From the NCBI RefSeq assembly GCF_000203975.2, contig NZ_AFCF02000016.1:1-64000 (forward strand): a DNA stretch of 64,000 nucleotides, in the 5' to 3' direction. The translations under genes were made by a program, and so were the position numbers. The notes under the pieces were generated by a model. That model searched no databases. It was not told the DNA's origin and saw only the letters and a program-made list of their open reading frames with translations. This DNA is from Leisingera sp. ANG1 (GTDB taxonomy: Bacteria; Pseudomonadota; Alphaproteobacteria; Rhodobacterales; Rhodobacteraceae). How positions within the stretch are numbered: position 1 is the stretch's first letter; each line of letters begins with the position of its first letter. This document shows positions 36,900 through 45,878 of the stretch, piece after piece.

Positions 36900-37508
36900 T
36901 TACAGTTTGACGCCGCTGAAGGACATGAAGGCCATCGCCATCAGACCCGCGGTGATAAAGGTGATGCCCAGGCCCTGCAGGCCGTCCGGCACGTCGGAAT
37001 ACTTCAGCTTCTCGCGCACGCCCGCCATCGCGGTGATCGCCAGCGCCCAGCCAAAGCCGGAGGAGAGGCCGTAAGTGGTTGCTTCCGCGAAGTTGTAGTC
37101 GCGTTCCACCATGAACAGCGAGCCGCCCAGGATGGCGCAGTTCACCGTGATCAGCGGCAGGAAGACCCCCAGCGCGTTGTAGAGCGGCGGGAAGTACTTA
37201 TCGAGGATCATCTCCAGGATCTGCACCATTGCCGCAATCACCCCGATATAGGAGATCAGACCGAGGAAGGTCAGATCCACATCCGGGAACCCCGCCCAGG
37301 CCAGCGCGCCGGGTTTCAGCAGGTAGGTCAGCAGCAGGTTGTTGGTCGGCACAGTGATCGCCTGCACCAGCATCACCGAAATCCCCAGACCCAGCGCGGT
37401 GGAAATCTTCTTGGACACCGCAATGAAGGTGCACATGCCCAGGAAGAAGGAGAGCGCGAGGTTCTCGACAAAGATGGCCTTAACGGCGAGTGAAATCAGC
37501 CCTTCCAT
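36900..37508 (-). CDS. nqrE: Na+-NQR subunit E
   Basis: 202 residues, six predicted helices, with the family start [31 protein letters not shown] and [31 protein letters not shown]. NqrE and NqrD form the inverted membrane pair that holds an intramembrane iron centre. The start overlaps the nqrD stop (TGATG). Confidence 0.97.
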   Translation of the reverse strand: MEGLISLAVKAIFVENLALSFFLGMCTFIAVSKKISTALGLGISVMLVQAITVPTNNLLLTYLLKPGALAWAGFPDVDLTFLGLISYIGVIAAMVQILEMILDKYFPPLYNALGVFLPLITVNCAILGGSLFMVERDYNFAEATTYGLSSGFGWALAITAMAGVREKLKYSDVPDGLQGLGITFITAGLMAMAFMSFSGVKL

Positions 37509-38161
37509 CAGTGCGCCTCCACATTCTGGATTTTATATTCACGCTCTTCGACCTGGTTCGGCTTCCAGGTGCGGAACGCCCAGATCAGCAGGCCGATCAC
37601 GAAGAACGCCGAGGGCGGCAGCAGCAGCATACCGTTCGGCACATACCAGCCGCCGTTGTTCACGGTTTCCAGGATGGTGATACCAAACAGGGAGCCGGAG
37701 CCGAACAGCTCGCGGATGATGCCGACCAGCATCAGGATAAGGCCATAGCCCATGCCGTTGCCGAGGCCGTCTATGAAGGACGCGACCGGCGGGTTGCTCA
37801 TGGCGAACGCCTCGGCACGGCCCATCACGATGCAGTTGGTGATGATCAGGCCAACAAAGACCGACAGGGTCTTGGAGATCTCAAAGGCGTAGGCTTTGAG
37901 CACCTGATCCACCAGGATCACCAGCGAGGCGATGATGACCATCTGCACGATGATCCGGATCGACGAGGGGATCTGGTTCCGCAGCATCGAGATGAACATC
38001 GACGAGAACGCGGTCACGAAAGTCACCGCCAGGGTCATCACAAAGGCCACCTGCAGCGAGGAGGTCACCGCCAGCGCCGAGCAGATGCCCAGAACCTGCA
38101 GCGTGATCGGGTTGTTGTCGACCAATGGGTCGACCAGCATGTCTTTCTTGGTCTGCGCCAT
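37508..38161 (-). CDS. nqrD: Na+-NQR subunit D
   Basis: 217 residues with six helices; diagnostic stretches [41 protein letters not shown] and [17 protein letters not shown]. It is homologous to NqrE and shares the iron site with it. Its ends overlap nqrC and nqrE by one base each (TGATG). Confidence 0.97.
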   Translation of the reverse strand: MAQTKKDMLVDPLVDNNPITLQVLGICSALAVTSSLQVAFVMTLAVTFVTAFSSMFISMLRNQIPSSIRIIVQMVIIASLVILVDQVLKAYAFEISKTLSVFVGLIITNCIVMGRAEAFAMSNPPVASFIDGLGNGMGYGLILMLVGIIRELFGSGSLFGITILETVNNGGWYVPNGMLLLPPSAFFVIGLLIWAFRTWKPNQVEEREYKIQNVEAH

Positions 38162-38964
38162 CAGAGCTCTCCCGCTTTAAGGGCGGCCAGGAAGGGTGCG
38201 TAGCCCTCTTCGCCCATCCAGAATTTCACCAGGTTGTCCACGCCGACAGAGGTCAGCGTCGCACCAGCCAGCGCATCAATGTGATGCTCCGGCCCGGCGG
38301 GACCTTGTGCCTTGGCAACACTGATCTGCAGCTCGCCGCTTTCGTCATGCAGCTTCTTGCCGCTCCACAGGGACTTCCAGCGCGGGTTGTCCACCTCGGC
38401 GCCGAGGCCTGGGGTTTCGCCGTGCTGGTAGAACTGCAGGCCGAAGATGTCGTTGCCGTTTTCCTCAACCGCGATGAAGCCATAGAGGGTTGACCATAGG
38501 CCGTAGCCGTGGACCGGCAGGATCACCTTGTCCAGATCGCCGTTTTCCTCGCGCAGCAGGTACACGGTCTTGTAGCGCGACTGGCGGCCGATGCCCGCCG
38601 GATCATTGTCCAGCGCGCGGCTCAGTTCCGGATCCTGCGCGGCGGCCAGATCGTCGAAATTGGCAGCATCGAACTGGTCGGTGAACTCACCGGTTTCCAG
38701 ATCCAGCACCTGCGGTTCAAAGGCGGCGAAGGCCTCAGCCACTTTGATGCCCGGCTCATAGAGGCCGGCCACCTGCAGAACGTTCAGCTGCTTGTCGCGC
38801 TTGCGGTTCACTTCCTGCACCGGGCGCAGGGACACCGCGGCGGTGGACACGATCATCGAGGCCACCAGGCAGACGGCAACAGCGATGAACAAGGTCTTGC
38901 CGACGGAATCCGGCGATGCGGCCAGGAAGCGGCCAATCAGGCCCTTGCTTTGGGTATCAGCCAT
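38161..38964 (-). CDS. nqrC: Na+-NQR subunit C
   Basis: 267 residues: one N-terminal membrane helix ([21 protein letters not shown]), then the periplasmic FMN-binding domain. The flavinylation motif [10 protein letters not shown] puts covalent FMN on Thr236. The usual SGAT serine is replaced by alanine here, still within the accepted ApbE target pattern. It overlaps nqrB by eight bases. Confidence 0.96.
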   Translation of the reverse strand: MADTQSKGLIGRFLAASPDSVGKTLFIAVAVCLVASMIVSTAAVSLRPVQEVNRKRDKQLNVLQVAGLYEPGIKVAEAFAAFEPQVLDLETGEFTDQFDAANFDDLAAAQDPELSRALDNDPAGIGRQSRYKTVYLLREENGDLDKVILPVHGYGLWSTLYGFIAVEENGNDIFGLQFYQHGETPGLGAEVDNPRWKSLWSGKKLHDESGELQISVAKAQGPAGPEHHIDALAGATLTSVGVDNLVKFWMGEEGYAPFLAALKAGEL

Positions 38965-40165
38965 GGCGGCGCGCCCTCCGTTTGATATTGGCCTGCACGA
39001 CGAAGTAGTCGATCAGCGGTGCAAAGACGTTGCCGAACAGGATCGCCAGCATCATGCCTTCGGGGAAGGCCGGGTTCAGCACCCGGATCAGCACCACCAT
39101 CACGCCGATGAGGGCACCGTAGATGTAGCGGCCTGCGTTGGTGTGGGATGCGGACACGGGTTCGGTCACCATGAACACCAGACCGAATGCATAGCCGCCC
39201 AGCACCAGGTGCCAGTACCACGGCATCGCAAACATCGGGTTGCTGTCGGAGCCAATCAGGTTCAGCAGCATCGAGAAAGCAATCATGCCCGCAAGGCAGC
39301 CCACGATTAGGCGCCAGTTGGCGATCTTGGTGAACAGCAGGAAGCAAAGCCCGATTGCGCAGGCCAGCGTCGAGGTCTCGCCAAAGCTGCCCTGGATGGT
39401 GCCAAAGAACGCATCCGACCATTCGATGCCCTTGGCGGCCAGCGCCTGCACGCCGTCGGCGGCTGTCACACCCAGCGCGGTCGCGCCGGAGAAGCCGTCA
39501 ACCGGGGTCCAGACAGCGTCGCCCGACATGTTCGCCGGATAGGCGAAATACAGGAACGCACGGCCCACCAGCGCCGGGTTCAGGAAGTTCTTGCCGGTGC
39601 CGCCAAAGACTTCCTTGCCGATCACCACGCCAAAAATGATGCCAAGCGCCACCTGCCACAGCGGCGCGGAGGCCGGCATGATCAGAGTGTAAAGCATCGA
39701 GGTCACCAGGAAGCCCTCGTTCACCTCGTGGCCTCGGACAGTGGCAAAGATCACCTCAAAGATGCCGCCCGCAACAAGCGTCACGATGTAGATCGGCAGG
39801 AAATACAGGAACCCGTGCGCGATGTTGGCCATCGGGTTCGCCGCATCCAGCGAGATGCCGAACATCTGCAGGATGGCGATCCGCCAGCCGGTGGCCGCGT
39901 CAGCCCCCAGCGCGGCAATTGCCGAGTTCGCCTGGTAGCCGGTGTTCCACATGCCCCACAAGATGCAGGGGATGGTGGCGATAACCACATAGGTCATGAT
40001 CCGCTTCATATCGACGTATGAACGGGCATGCGGCGCCACCGAGGTGACGGTTTTCGGGGTATAAAGGAAGGACTCCACCATCTCGTAGACGGGGAAGAGC
40101 TTTTCGTACTTGCCCCCCTTCTCGAAATGGGGCTCGATCCTGTCAAAGAAGCTGCGCAATCCCAT
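38957..40165 (-). CDS. nqrB: Na+-NQR subunit B
   Basis: 402 residues, ten helices. The FMN attachment motif is DGFSGATAL with Thr229. KEVFGGTGKNFLNPALVGRAFLYFAYPANMSGD and EPVSASHTNAGRYIYGALIG are typical NqrB segments. NqrB carries FMN and riboflavin and forms the sodium and quinone path. It follows nqrA by five bases. Confidence 0.97.
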   Translation of the reverse strand: MGLRSFFDRIEPHFEKGGKYEKLFPVYEMVESFLYTPKTVTSVAPHARSYVDMKRIMTYVVIATIPCILWGMWNTGYQANSAIAALGADAATGWRIAILQMFGISLDAANPMANIAHGFLYFLPIYIVTLVAGGIFEVIFATVRGHEVNEGFLVTSMLYTLIMPASAPLWQVALGIIFGVVIGKEVFGGTGKNFLNPALVGRAFLYFAYPANMSGDAVWTPVDGFSGATALGVTAADGVQALAAKGIEWSDAFFGTIQGSFGETSTLACAIGLCFLLFTKIANWRLIVGCLAGMIAFSMLLNLIGSDSNPMFAMPWYWHLVLGGYAFGLVFMVTEPVSASHTNAGRYIYGALIGVMVVLIRVLNPAFPEGMMLAILFGNVFAPLIDYFVVQANIKRRARRHG

Positions 40166-40170
40166 CCGGC

Positions 40171-41514
40171 TCAGCCCTCCTTTTCAATCTTGGTCAGGCA
40201 GTCGCGCAGCGCCAGCCCGTATTCGTACTTGGCCGGGCAGGCAAAGCCGACGAGGCCCATGTCCTCTTCGTCCAGCTCCAGCGCACCCAGTGCCTGTGCG
40301 GTGTCGGTGTCCATCACCAGCAGAGCACGCAAGAGCTGCGTCGGCAGGTAGTCCTGCGGCATCAGCTGCTCAAAGGTGCCGGTGGGCACCATCGCCCGGC
40401 GGCCGCCGTTGAGGTTGCTGGTGAGGTTGAACAGCTTGCGGCTGAGCGCCGAACCCAGCACCGGCTGCACCGCGTATTTTCCGCCCATCGGGCGGATCCA
40501 GCCCAGCGGGATCTGCTTGCGGTCTTCTTCGATGATCGCAACCTGGCGGGCAAAGCGGCCCAGGAACGCCAGCGAGCCAGCCGCGTGGCGGCCCGACAGG
40601 ATCGACCCGGAGATCACCCGCACCGGACCGTCCGAGGCGATCTCGCCGCGGGTCAGTTCATCGGTGGAGGCGCCTGTCACGGTGCGGACCAGACGGGGGC
40701 TGCGCGCAGCGGGACCGGAGATGGCAACCACGGTGGAGGGGTCCAGATGACCGGTCAGCAGCAGGCGGCCGATGGCGATCACGTCCTGATAGGACACGGT
40801 CCAGACTTGGTCGTTCGCGCGGACGGGATGCAGGAAGTGGATGTGGGTGCCCGCCAGACCCGAGGGATGCGGGCCGGAGAAACCCGCAGCCTCGACACCG
40901 GCAAGGTTCGCACCCGGAATGCTGTCGCCTGCCTTCTGGCACAGATAGGTGGTGCCGTCGGTCAGCAGGGTCACGGCCTTCAGGCCCGCCTCAAACGCCT
41001 CAGCCGCATCATTGATGATCACGGCGGCATCTGCGGCCAGCGGCTCGCTGTCCATCGCGGTTACAAAGATCGCGGCGGGCTTGCTGCCCGGCTGCGGCAT
41101 CTTGGAATAGGGACGGGTGCGGAAGGCGGTCCAGAGACCGGCGGCGCACAGCTTTTCGGTCAGGCCCTCGGCAGTGTCAGCATTGCCAGTGGCGGAGAAA
41201 TCAATGCCGGTATCCTCGGCATCGGAAATCGCGATCACCACGCTTTCCAGCACCCGGCGGGCGCCGCGGTTGATCGCCACGACCTTGCCGGTCATTGGCG
41301 CGACCATCATCGCGGCCTCGGCATCCTTGTGGCAGAACAGCGGAGTGCCGCGGCGGACCTCCTCTCCTTCCTGCACCAGCATGCGGGGTTTCAGGCCCAT
41401 GTAGTCGGGGCCCAGCACGGCCACCGAGGTGATGGAGGGGCCGTCGTGGATCACCTGCTCCGGTGCGCCTGTCACCGGCAGATCCAGCCCCTTTCTCAAG
41501 TTAAATGTCTTCAT
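40171..41514 (-). CDS. nqrA: Na+-NQR subunit A
   Basis: 447 residues from MKTFNLRKGLDLPVTGAPEQVI, a perfect NqrA N-terminus (GLDLP-x-x-GAPEQ). NqrA is the cytoplasmic subunit near the quinone site. The start at 41514 is chosen because the family begins here; an upstream extension would run through the GGAGG ribosome site, which is 14 bases from this ATG. It is first of six nqr genes on the minus strand. Confidence 0.96.
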   Translation of the reverse strand: MKTFNLRKGLDLPVTGAPEQVIHDGPSITSVAVLGPDYMGLKPRMLVQEGEEVRRGTPLFCHKDAEAAMMVAPMTGKVVAINRGARRVLESVVIAISDAEDTGIDFSATGNADTAEGLTEKLCAAGLWTAFRTRPYSKMPQPGSKPAAIFVTAMDSEPLAADAAVIINDAAEAFEAGLKAVTLLTDGTTYLCQKAGDSIPGANLAGVEAAGFSGPHPSGLAGTHIHFLHPVRANDQVWTVSYQDVIAIGRLLLTGHLDPSTVVAISGPAARSPRLVRTVTGASTDELTRGEIASDGPVRVISGSILSGRHAAGSLAFLGRFARQVAIIEEDRKQIPLGWIRPMGGKYAVQPVLGSALSRKLFNLTSNLNGGRRAMVPTGTFEQLMPQDYLPTQLLRALLVMDTDTAQALGALELDEEDMGLVGFACPAKYEYGLALRDCLTKIEKEG

Positions 41515-41871
41515 ATTTGCGCTACGTCCCTCCAAGGCCGAATCCCGTGGCGGTTCTTACCCCGTTCCGGCAGCGGCGGCAAAGAAAACGCACAAAACGC
41601 CGTTTTCCGCACATCCGCACAGCCTGTCCTGATTTCCGGCGCACTCGAATCAAATTCGGCGCCGATTGGCAAGGCTGTGCCCCTGCCAGTTTCCCGATTT
41701 CCTGTGTGTGCCGCGCTTTTATCAGACTGTTGGCGCTCACGCCCTTCGGGAAACCGTCAAAGCGGACAGGCGGAAACGGCAACGCCGTTCCCGCAGGCGC
41801 CGCCAGGGCGGGCCAGTCTGCCTGCCAGTCTCAACACGCGGTTGAAACTGATTCTACCAAATACTGCGTAT
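41515..41871 (-). promoter_or_regulatory. 357-base region upstream of nqrA (promoter region)
   Basis: No gene is seen. It must hold the nqr promoter, but no convincing hexamers stand out. At its far end AATAC (41860-41864) and GTATT (41868-41872) form an inverted repeat that abuts the stop codon of the enolase-superfamily gene. Confidence 0.4.
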
Positions 41872-42996
41872 TCAGGCCTCCCAAACGGCCTGCGGCGCGC
41901 CCATCAGGCCGCGGTCGACGGTGATCCCCAGCCCCGGCGCGTCGGGCACCAGCACGCCGCCGTCCTGCACTGGTGCGTCGAATTCTGCCGTTTTCAGCGT
42001 CACCATATCGCGGCAGTCCAGAATGCAGCGCAGGGACCGCTCCGGCACCGTCGCACCCAGATGGGCGATGGCGGAAAACGCGACCACGGACCCGACGGTA
42101 TCCTGCACGCTGACCGTCGCACCCGCGGACAGGCACATGTCCCGGTGCCGCCGCCCATGGGTCAGCCCCCCGGCCTTGGAGATCTTGAGGCCAATGCCAT
42201 CGGCCACATCCTCGGCCAGCATCAGAGCGATGTCCTCATCCTGCTGCACCAGCTCATCCAAGATGATCGGCACAGTGCAGCGTTTGCGCAGCGACATGGT
42301 CTCGCGCCAGGTCTTGCAGGGCGCCTCCAGCACGAAATCCAGCCCCTCCGGCAGCATCCGCAGCATCCGCAGCGCGGTTTCCGGCGTCAGCCCGCCGTTG
42401 GCATCGACCAGAAAGAACTCCCCCGGCTGCCGGTCGGCCAGCGACGCACGGATGCGCTCGGCATCCAGCGCCGGGCCGCCTTCGCCGTCCAGCGCGCCGA
42501 TCTTCACAGAATGACCCAGATACCCCATCTCCCGGTGCTGCGCGACGCGGGCGCGCATATCCTCGGGGCTGCCTGCATAGATCGAGGAGATCACCGGCAG
42601 GCGTTTGCCCGTCGAGCCGCCCAGCAGCTCGCAGACCGGCAGGTTGACCGATTTGCCGAACAGGTCCCAGCAGGCCAGATCAATTGCGGACTTGGCGTGG
42701 TTGTGGCCCAGCAGCGCCTCATCCATTGCCTCGTTGATGCGGTCCATCTGCCGCGGGTCGCGGCCCAGAAGATAGGGCGCGATCTCGGCAATGCCTGCCC
42801 TTACACCCAGGGCATGCGCAGCGATATAGGTGGAGCCGAACGGCGTGCTTTCGCCCCAGCCCTCCAGCCCCGTATCGGTGGTGATGCGCACGAAGGACGC
42901 ATCAAAGCTGCGGTACTCCCGCCCGCCCGACAGCATGTAGACGCCGCCGGAATAGGGCAGGTCCAGCTGATAAAGCTCGATCTTCCTGATCTTCAC
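41872..42996 (-). CDS. Enolase-superfamily (mandelate racemase/muconate lactonizing) enzyme
   Basis: 374 residues with an N-terminal capping domain (SFVRITTDTGLEGWGESTPFG) and the barrel. Likely catalytic and metal residues: Lys165 (HSVKIG), Asp198 and Asn200 (VDANGG), Glu224 (VLEAP), Asp247 (ILDEL), Lys271 (GLKISKAGG). The two lysines on opposite faces, and the sequence style, suggest the group of proline-betaine epimerases and cis-3-hydroxyproline dehydratases rather than true mandelate racemases. The operon partner is a Rieske demethylase candidate, which fits a betaine route. Start overlaps the upstream gene by four bases. Confidence 0.8.
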   Translation of the reverse strand: MKIRKIELYQLDLPYSGGVYMLSGGREYRSFDASFVRITTDTGLEGWGESTPFGSTYIAAHALGVRAGIAEIAPYLLGRDPRQMDRINEAMDEALLGHNHAKSAIDLACWDLFGKSVNLPVCELLGGSTGKRLPVISSIYAGSPEDMRARVAQHREMGYLGHSVKIGALDGEGGPALDAERIRASLADRQPGEFFLVDANGGLTPETALRMLRMLPEGLDFVLEAPCKTWRETMSLRKRCTVPIILDELVQQDEDIALMLAEDVADGIGLKISKAGGLTHGRRHRDMCLSAGATVSVQDTVGSVVAFSAIAHLGATVPERSLRCILDCRDMVTLKTAEFDAPVQDGGVLVPDAPGLGITVDRGLMGAPQAVWEA

Positions 42997-44087
42997 GCCT
43001 CGGCCTCCGGGATCATAAGCACCAGCTTGCCTGCGTGTTTCTTGCTCAGGAAGTCCTCCTGCGCGGCGGCAATGTCGCTCAGCGGATAGGTCTTGGCCAC
43101 CAGCGGCCGGATTTCTCCGGCTTCGATGTAAGAGATCAGATTGGCGAACACCTCATCCTCCTGGAAGGTGCAGCCCATCAGGGTCAGGTCCTTGAGGTAG
43201 AGCGTGCGCACGTCGATCTCGCTGATCGGCCCGGCGATAGCGCCGGCAGTCGTGTATCGCCCGCCGCGCCGTAAAACGTCCAGAAAAGCGGGCCATTGCG
43301 GCCCAGCAACCAGATCGACCACAACGTCGATGGAACCTTCACCCAGTTCCTTGACCAGATCCGCGTTGCGGTCCACCACCCGGTCGGCGCCAAGCGCCAG
43401 AACTTCATCCGCCTTGGCGGCAGAGGACAGCGCAATCACCGTGGCACCGCGGCGCTTGGCCAGCTGCACGGCGGCAGAGCCGACACCGCCGGAGGCGCCG
43501 GAAATCAGCACGGTTTCCGCGCCCAAGCCAACACGGTGCAGCATGTTCTCCGCGGTGGAATAGGCGCAGGGGATCGAGGCGAGTTCCGCATCGGACCAAT
43601 CGCAGTTCACCGCATGGGTTTCGCGCGCAGGCGCCACCGCAAACTGGGCAAAGCCGCCGTCGCATTCGCTGCCGAAAGTCCAGCATTCATAGGGGCGGTA
43701 GTCGACGTAAGTCCGCAGCATGTTGCGCACCAGCACCCGCTCGCCGATGCGGGCGGGATCGACCCCCTCCCCCACCGACGCGATTTGGCCGCAAGCGTCA
43801 GCGCCTTGGATGCGCGGGAATTCCAGCGGCTTGCCGGACCAGCTGGCGTCGTCGTCGTTGACACTGTCGAACCCGGTGGCGCCGCCTGCATTGGTGTCGG
43901 CGTCGACCGCCTTGGAATACCAGCCGATGCGGGTGTTGATATCGGTGTTGTTGATACCCGCCGCCGCCACGCGGATCAGCACTTCGCCCGTTCCGGGCTG
44001 CGGCACCGGCACATCGGTGCAGTACTCAAGCTTCTCGATACCACCATGACCAGTCAGCAGAACCGCCGCCATTTTCTCCGGAATCAT
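42993..44087 (-). CDS. Medium-chain alcohol dehydrogenase/quinone oxidoreductase-like
   Basis: 364 residues. GroES-like N-terminal domain (PVPQPGTGEVLIRVAAAGINNTDINTRIGWY), nucleotide-binding motif VLISGASGGVGSAAVQLAKRRGATVIALS and a C-terminal DFLSKKHAGKLVL. The structural zinc cysteine cluster of classical zinc alcohol dehydrogenases is not evident. It overlaps the enolase-superfamily gene and probably oxidises or reduces an intermediate of the same pathway. A pair of hairpins lies before it at 44115-44172. Confidence 0.82.
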   Translation of the reverse strand: MIPEKMAAVLLTGHGGIEKLEYCTDVPVPQPGTGEVLIRVAAAGINNTDINTRIGWYSKAVDADTNAGGATGFDSVNDDDASWSGKPLEFPRIQGADACGQIASVGEGVDPARIGERVLVRNMLRTYVDYRPYECWTFGSECDGGFAQFAVAPARETHAVNCDWSDAELASIPCAYSTAENMLHRVGLGAETVLISGASGGVGSAAVQLAKRRGATVIALSSAAKADEVLALGADRVVDRNADLVKELGEGSIDVVVDLVAGPQWPAFLDVLRRGGRYTTAGAIAGPISEIDVRTLYLKDLTLMGCTFQEDEVFANLISYIEAGEIRPLVAKTYPLSDIAAAQEDFLSKKHAGKLVLMIPEAEA

Positions 44088-44114
44088 GCTCGTGCCTCCC
44101 CTTTTAGAATTTGA

Positions 44115-44172
44115 TTGGCCGGCCCTCCCCTGCCGGCCAAAACAGGGCGCCGTCCCCCCGGGGACAGTGCCC
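44115..44172 (-). other. Two tandem intercistronic hairpins
   Basis: TTGGCCGGC (44115-44123) pairs perfectly with GCCGGCCAA (44132-44140). Next to it GTCCCC (44152-44157) pairs with GGGGAC (44160-44165), extended by an outer GGGC/GCCC arm over 44145-44172 with one mismatch. They lie inside a same-strand operon and could set differential expression or mRNA stability. Confidence 0.5.
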
Positions 44173-44183
44173 TGAAACTTGTC

Positions 44184-44423
44184 TCACAGCTCCAGCGGAT
44201 GCGCGCGGCCGCGCTCCGCCAGGCGGCGGTTCAGCTCCTTCGCTGCCGGCAATCCGGCCTCCAGCGCAAAGACAAAGGCGTGGGTCAGGTAGAAGCAGGC
44301 GGCGTCAATGTTGCCCGCCTCCTCCGCCTGACCCCCAGCCAGTGTGTACAGCCGGACCAGCTCTGCGCTGTCCTTGTCCTCATGCGCCTGCAGCAGCGCC
44401 TGGTCGAGCTCTGCGCGCTCCAT
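44184..44423 (-). CDS. Small helical protein of 79 residues in the Rieske operon, unknown
   Basis: MERAELDQALLQAHEDKDSAELVRLYTLAGG starts an all-helical, TPR-like sequence (RLYTLAGGQAEEAGNIDAACFYLTHAFVFALEAGLPAAKELNRRLAERG). It begins three bases after the aldehyde dehydrogenase stop codon, so it is tightly co-translated and very probably a real gene. I cannot assign a function; an accessory or assembly role for one of the operon enzymes is conceivable. Confidence 0.7.
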   Translation of the reverse strand: MERAELDQALLQAHEDKDSAELVRLYTLAGGQAEEAGNIDAACFYLTHAFVFALEAGLPAAKELNRRLAERGRAHPLEL

Positions 44424-44426
44424 GCC

Positions 44427-45878
44427 TCAGCCCTTCAGCGAGATCGCGATGTTCTTGGTGCGCACGTAGTTGTAGAGCGCCTCCAGTCCCTTTTCGCGGC
44501 CAAAGCCGGATTTGCCGACCCCGCCGAACGGGGTGGAGATGCCGCCCGCGAACCACTCGTTCACAAACACCTGACCCGCCCGCAGACGGTTCGCCACCCG
44601 GTGCGCGCGCGCCAGATCGCGGGTGAAGACACCGGCCACCAGCCCGAACTCGGTGCCGTTCGCCATGGCGATTGCCTCGGCTTCGGTGTCAAACGGCGTG
44701 AAACAGGTGACGGGGCCAAAGATCTCTTCCTGCGCGACGCGGGACGCGGGGTCCACATCCGCCAGGATGGTCGGCGCCATGAAATACCCCTCGCGCTCCA
44801 GCCGGGAACCGCCCGAGGCCGCGCGGGCGCCGCTTTGGCGGGCAGTGGCGGTCAGGGTTTCGATCCCGTCCAGCTGGCGGGCAGAGATCACCGGGGTCAG
44901 GCCGGGGTTTTCCAGCCCGTGGCCAACGCTGAGGCCATTTGCCAGCGCGGCGGCGCGTTCCACCGCCTCGTCATAGATCGAACGGTGCACCAGCACCCGC
45001 GACATCGCCGAACAAACCTGGCCTGCGTTGTAGAAGATACCGCTTTGCAAGCTGGACATCAGCGTGTCCAGATTGGCGTCCTCGAACGCCACCGCCGCGG
45101 ACTTGCCGCCCAGCTCCATCAGCGCGGGCGTGACCGGATTAGCGGCGGCGCGCAGGATCGCCTGGCCGGTCGGGACCGAGCCTGTGAAGACAATCTGATC
45201 CACCATCGGGCTTTCGACCAGCCGCGCACCCAGCTCAGCACCGATGCCGTTGAGGATCGACACTGCGCCTGCCGGTACCTCTGCGCGCTCCAGCGCAACG
45301 CCCAGCATCGCCAATGCCATCGGGTCCAGTTCCGGCGATTTGATAATTACAGAGTTGCCCGCAGCCATCGCAGGCGCCAGGGAGCGCGCCGCAATCGACA
45401 CCGGGAAGTTCCACGGCACGATCTGGGCGGAAACGCCGTAGGGCTCATAGACTGTATAATCAGCGTAATCGGGGCCGAGCGGGATCGACTTGCCTTCGAT
45501 CTTGTCGGCCATGCCGCCGTAGTATTCGAAATACTGCGCGGCCTCTTCGAATTCATCATGCGCAGCGCTCAGGCTCTTGCCGCTTTCCCGGCACAGCAAG
45601 TCTGCGCCCTCATCAGCAATTCCGCGGATCTCCGCCGCGATGCGCTGCATCAGCTGGCCGCGCTTGGCGGGCTTCATGGCGGCCAGATCGCCGCGCTCGA
45701 AACTTGCCCGCGCCGCTTCCAGCGCTTTCGCCAGGCTCTCCTCGCCCGCCAGCGCGCAGTCGCCCACGTGGCTGCCGTTGCCCGGATCCTCGACAGCCAT
45801 GCGTGCACCGCCGTCGCCCTCAACCCAGGCACCGGCCAGGAAGTTCCTGGCCAGCCCGTCTTTCAGGAAAGAACTCAT
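44427..45878 (-). CDS. NAD(P)-dependent aldehyde dehydrogenase
   Basis: 483 residues with VPWNFPVSIAARSLAPAMAAGN, LMELGGKSAAVAFEDANLD, the active-site cysteine in FYNAGQVCSAMSRVLVH and EIFGPVTCFTPFDTE. It overlaps the Rieske gene stop by four bases. Rieske demethylation releases formaldehyde and ring opening can yield semialdehydes; either could be its substrate. Betaine-aldehyde-dehydrogenase-like enzymes are the closest description that I can justify. Confidence 0.88.
   Translation of the reverse strand: MSSFLKDGLARNFLAGAWVEGDGGARMAVEDPGNGSHVGDCALAGEESLAKALEAARASFERGDLAAMKPAKRGQLMQRIAAEIRGIADEGADLLCRESGKSLSAAHDEFEEAAQYFEYYGGMADKIEGKSIPLGPDYADYTVYEPYGVSAQIVPWNFPVSIAARSLAPAMAAGNSVIIKSPELDPMALAMLGVALERAEVPAGAVSILNGIGAELGARLVESPMVDQIVFTGSVPTGQAILRAAANPVTPALMELGGKSAAVAFEDANLDTLMSSLQSGIFYNAGQVCSAMSRVLVHRSIYDEAVERAAALANGLSVGHGLENPGLTPVISARQLDGIETLTATARQSGARAASGGSRLEREGYFMAPTILADVDPASRVAQEEIFGPVTCFTPFDTEAEAIAMANGTEFGLVAGVFTRDLARAHRVANRLRAGQVFVNEWFAGGISTPFGGVGKSGFGREKGLEALYNYVRTKNIAISLKG

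Noticed and set aside
40585-43089. An 834-residue open frame on the plus strand across nqrA and the enolase-superfamily gene
   Set aside because: It is antisense to two certain genes, has a Gln/Arg/His-rich translation with no family features, and arises from G/C-biased third positions.
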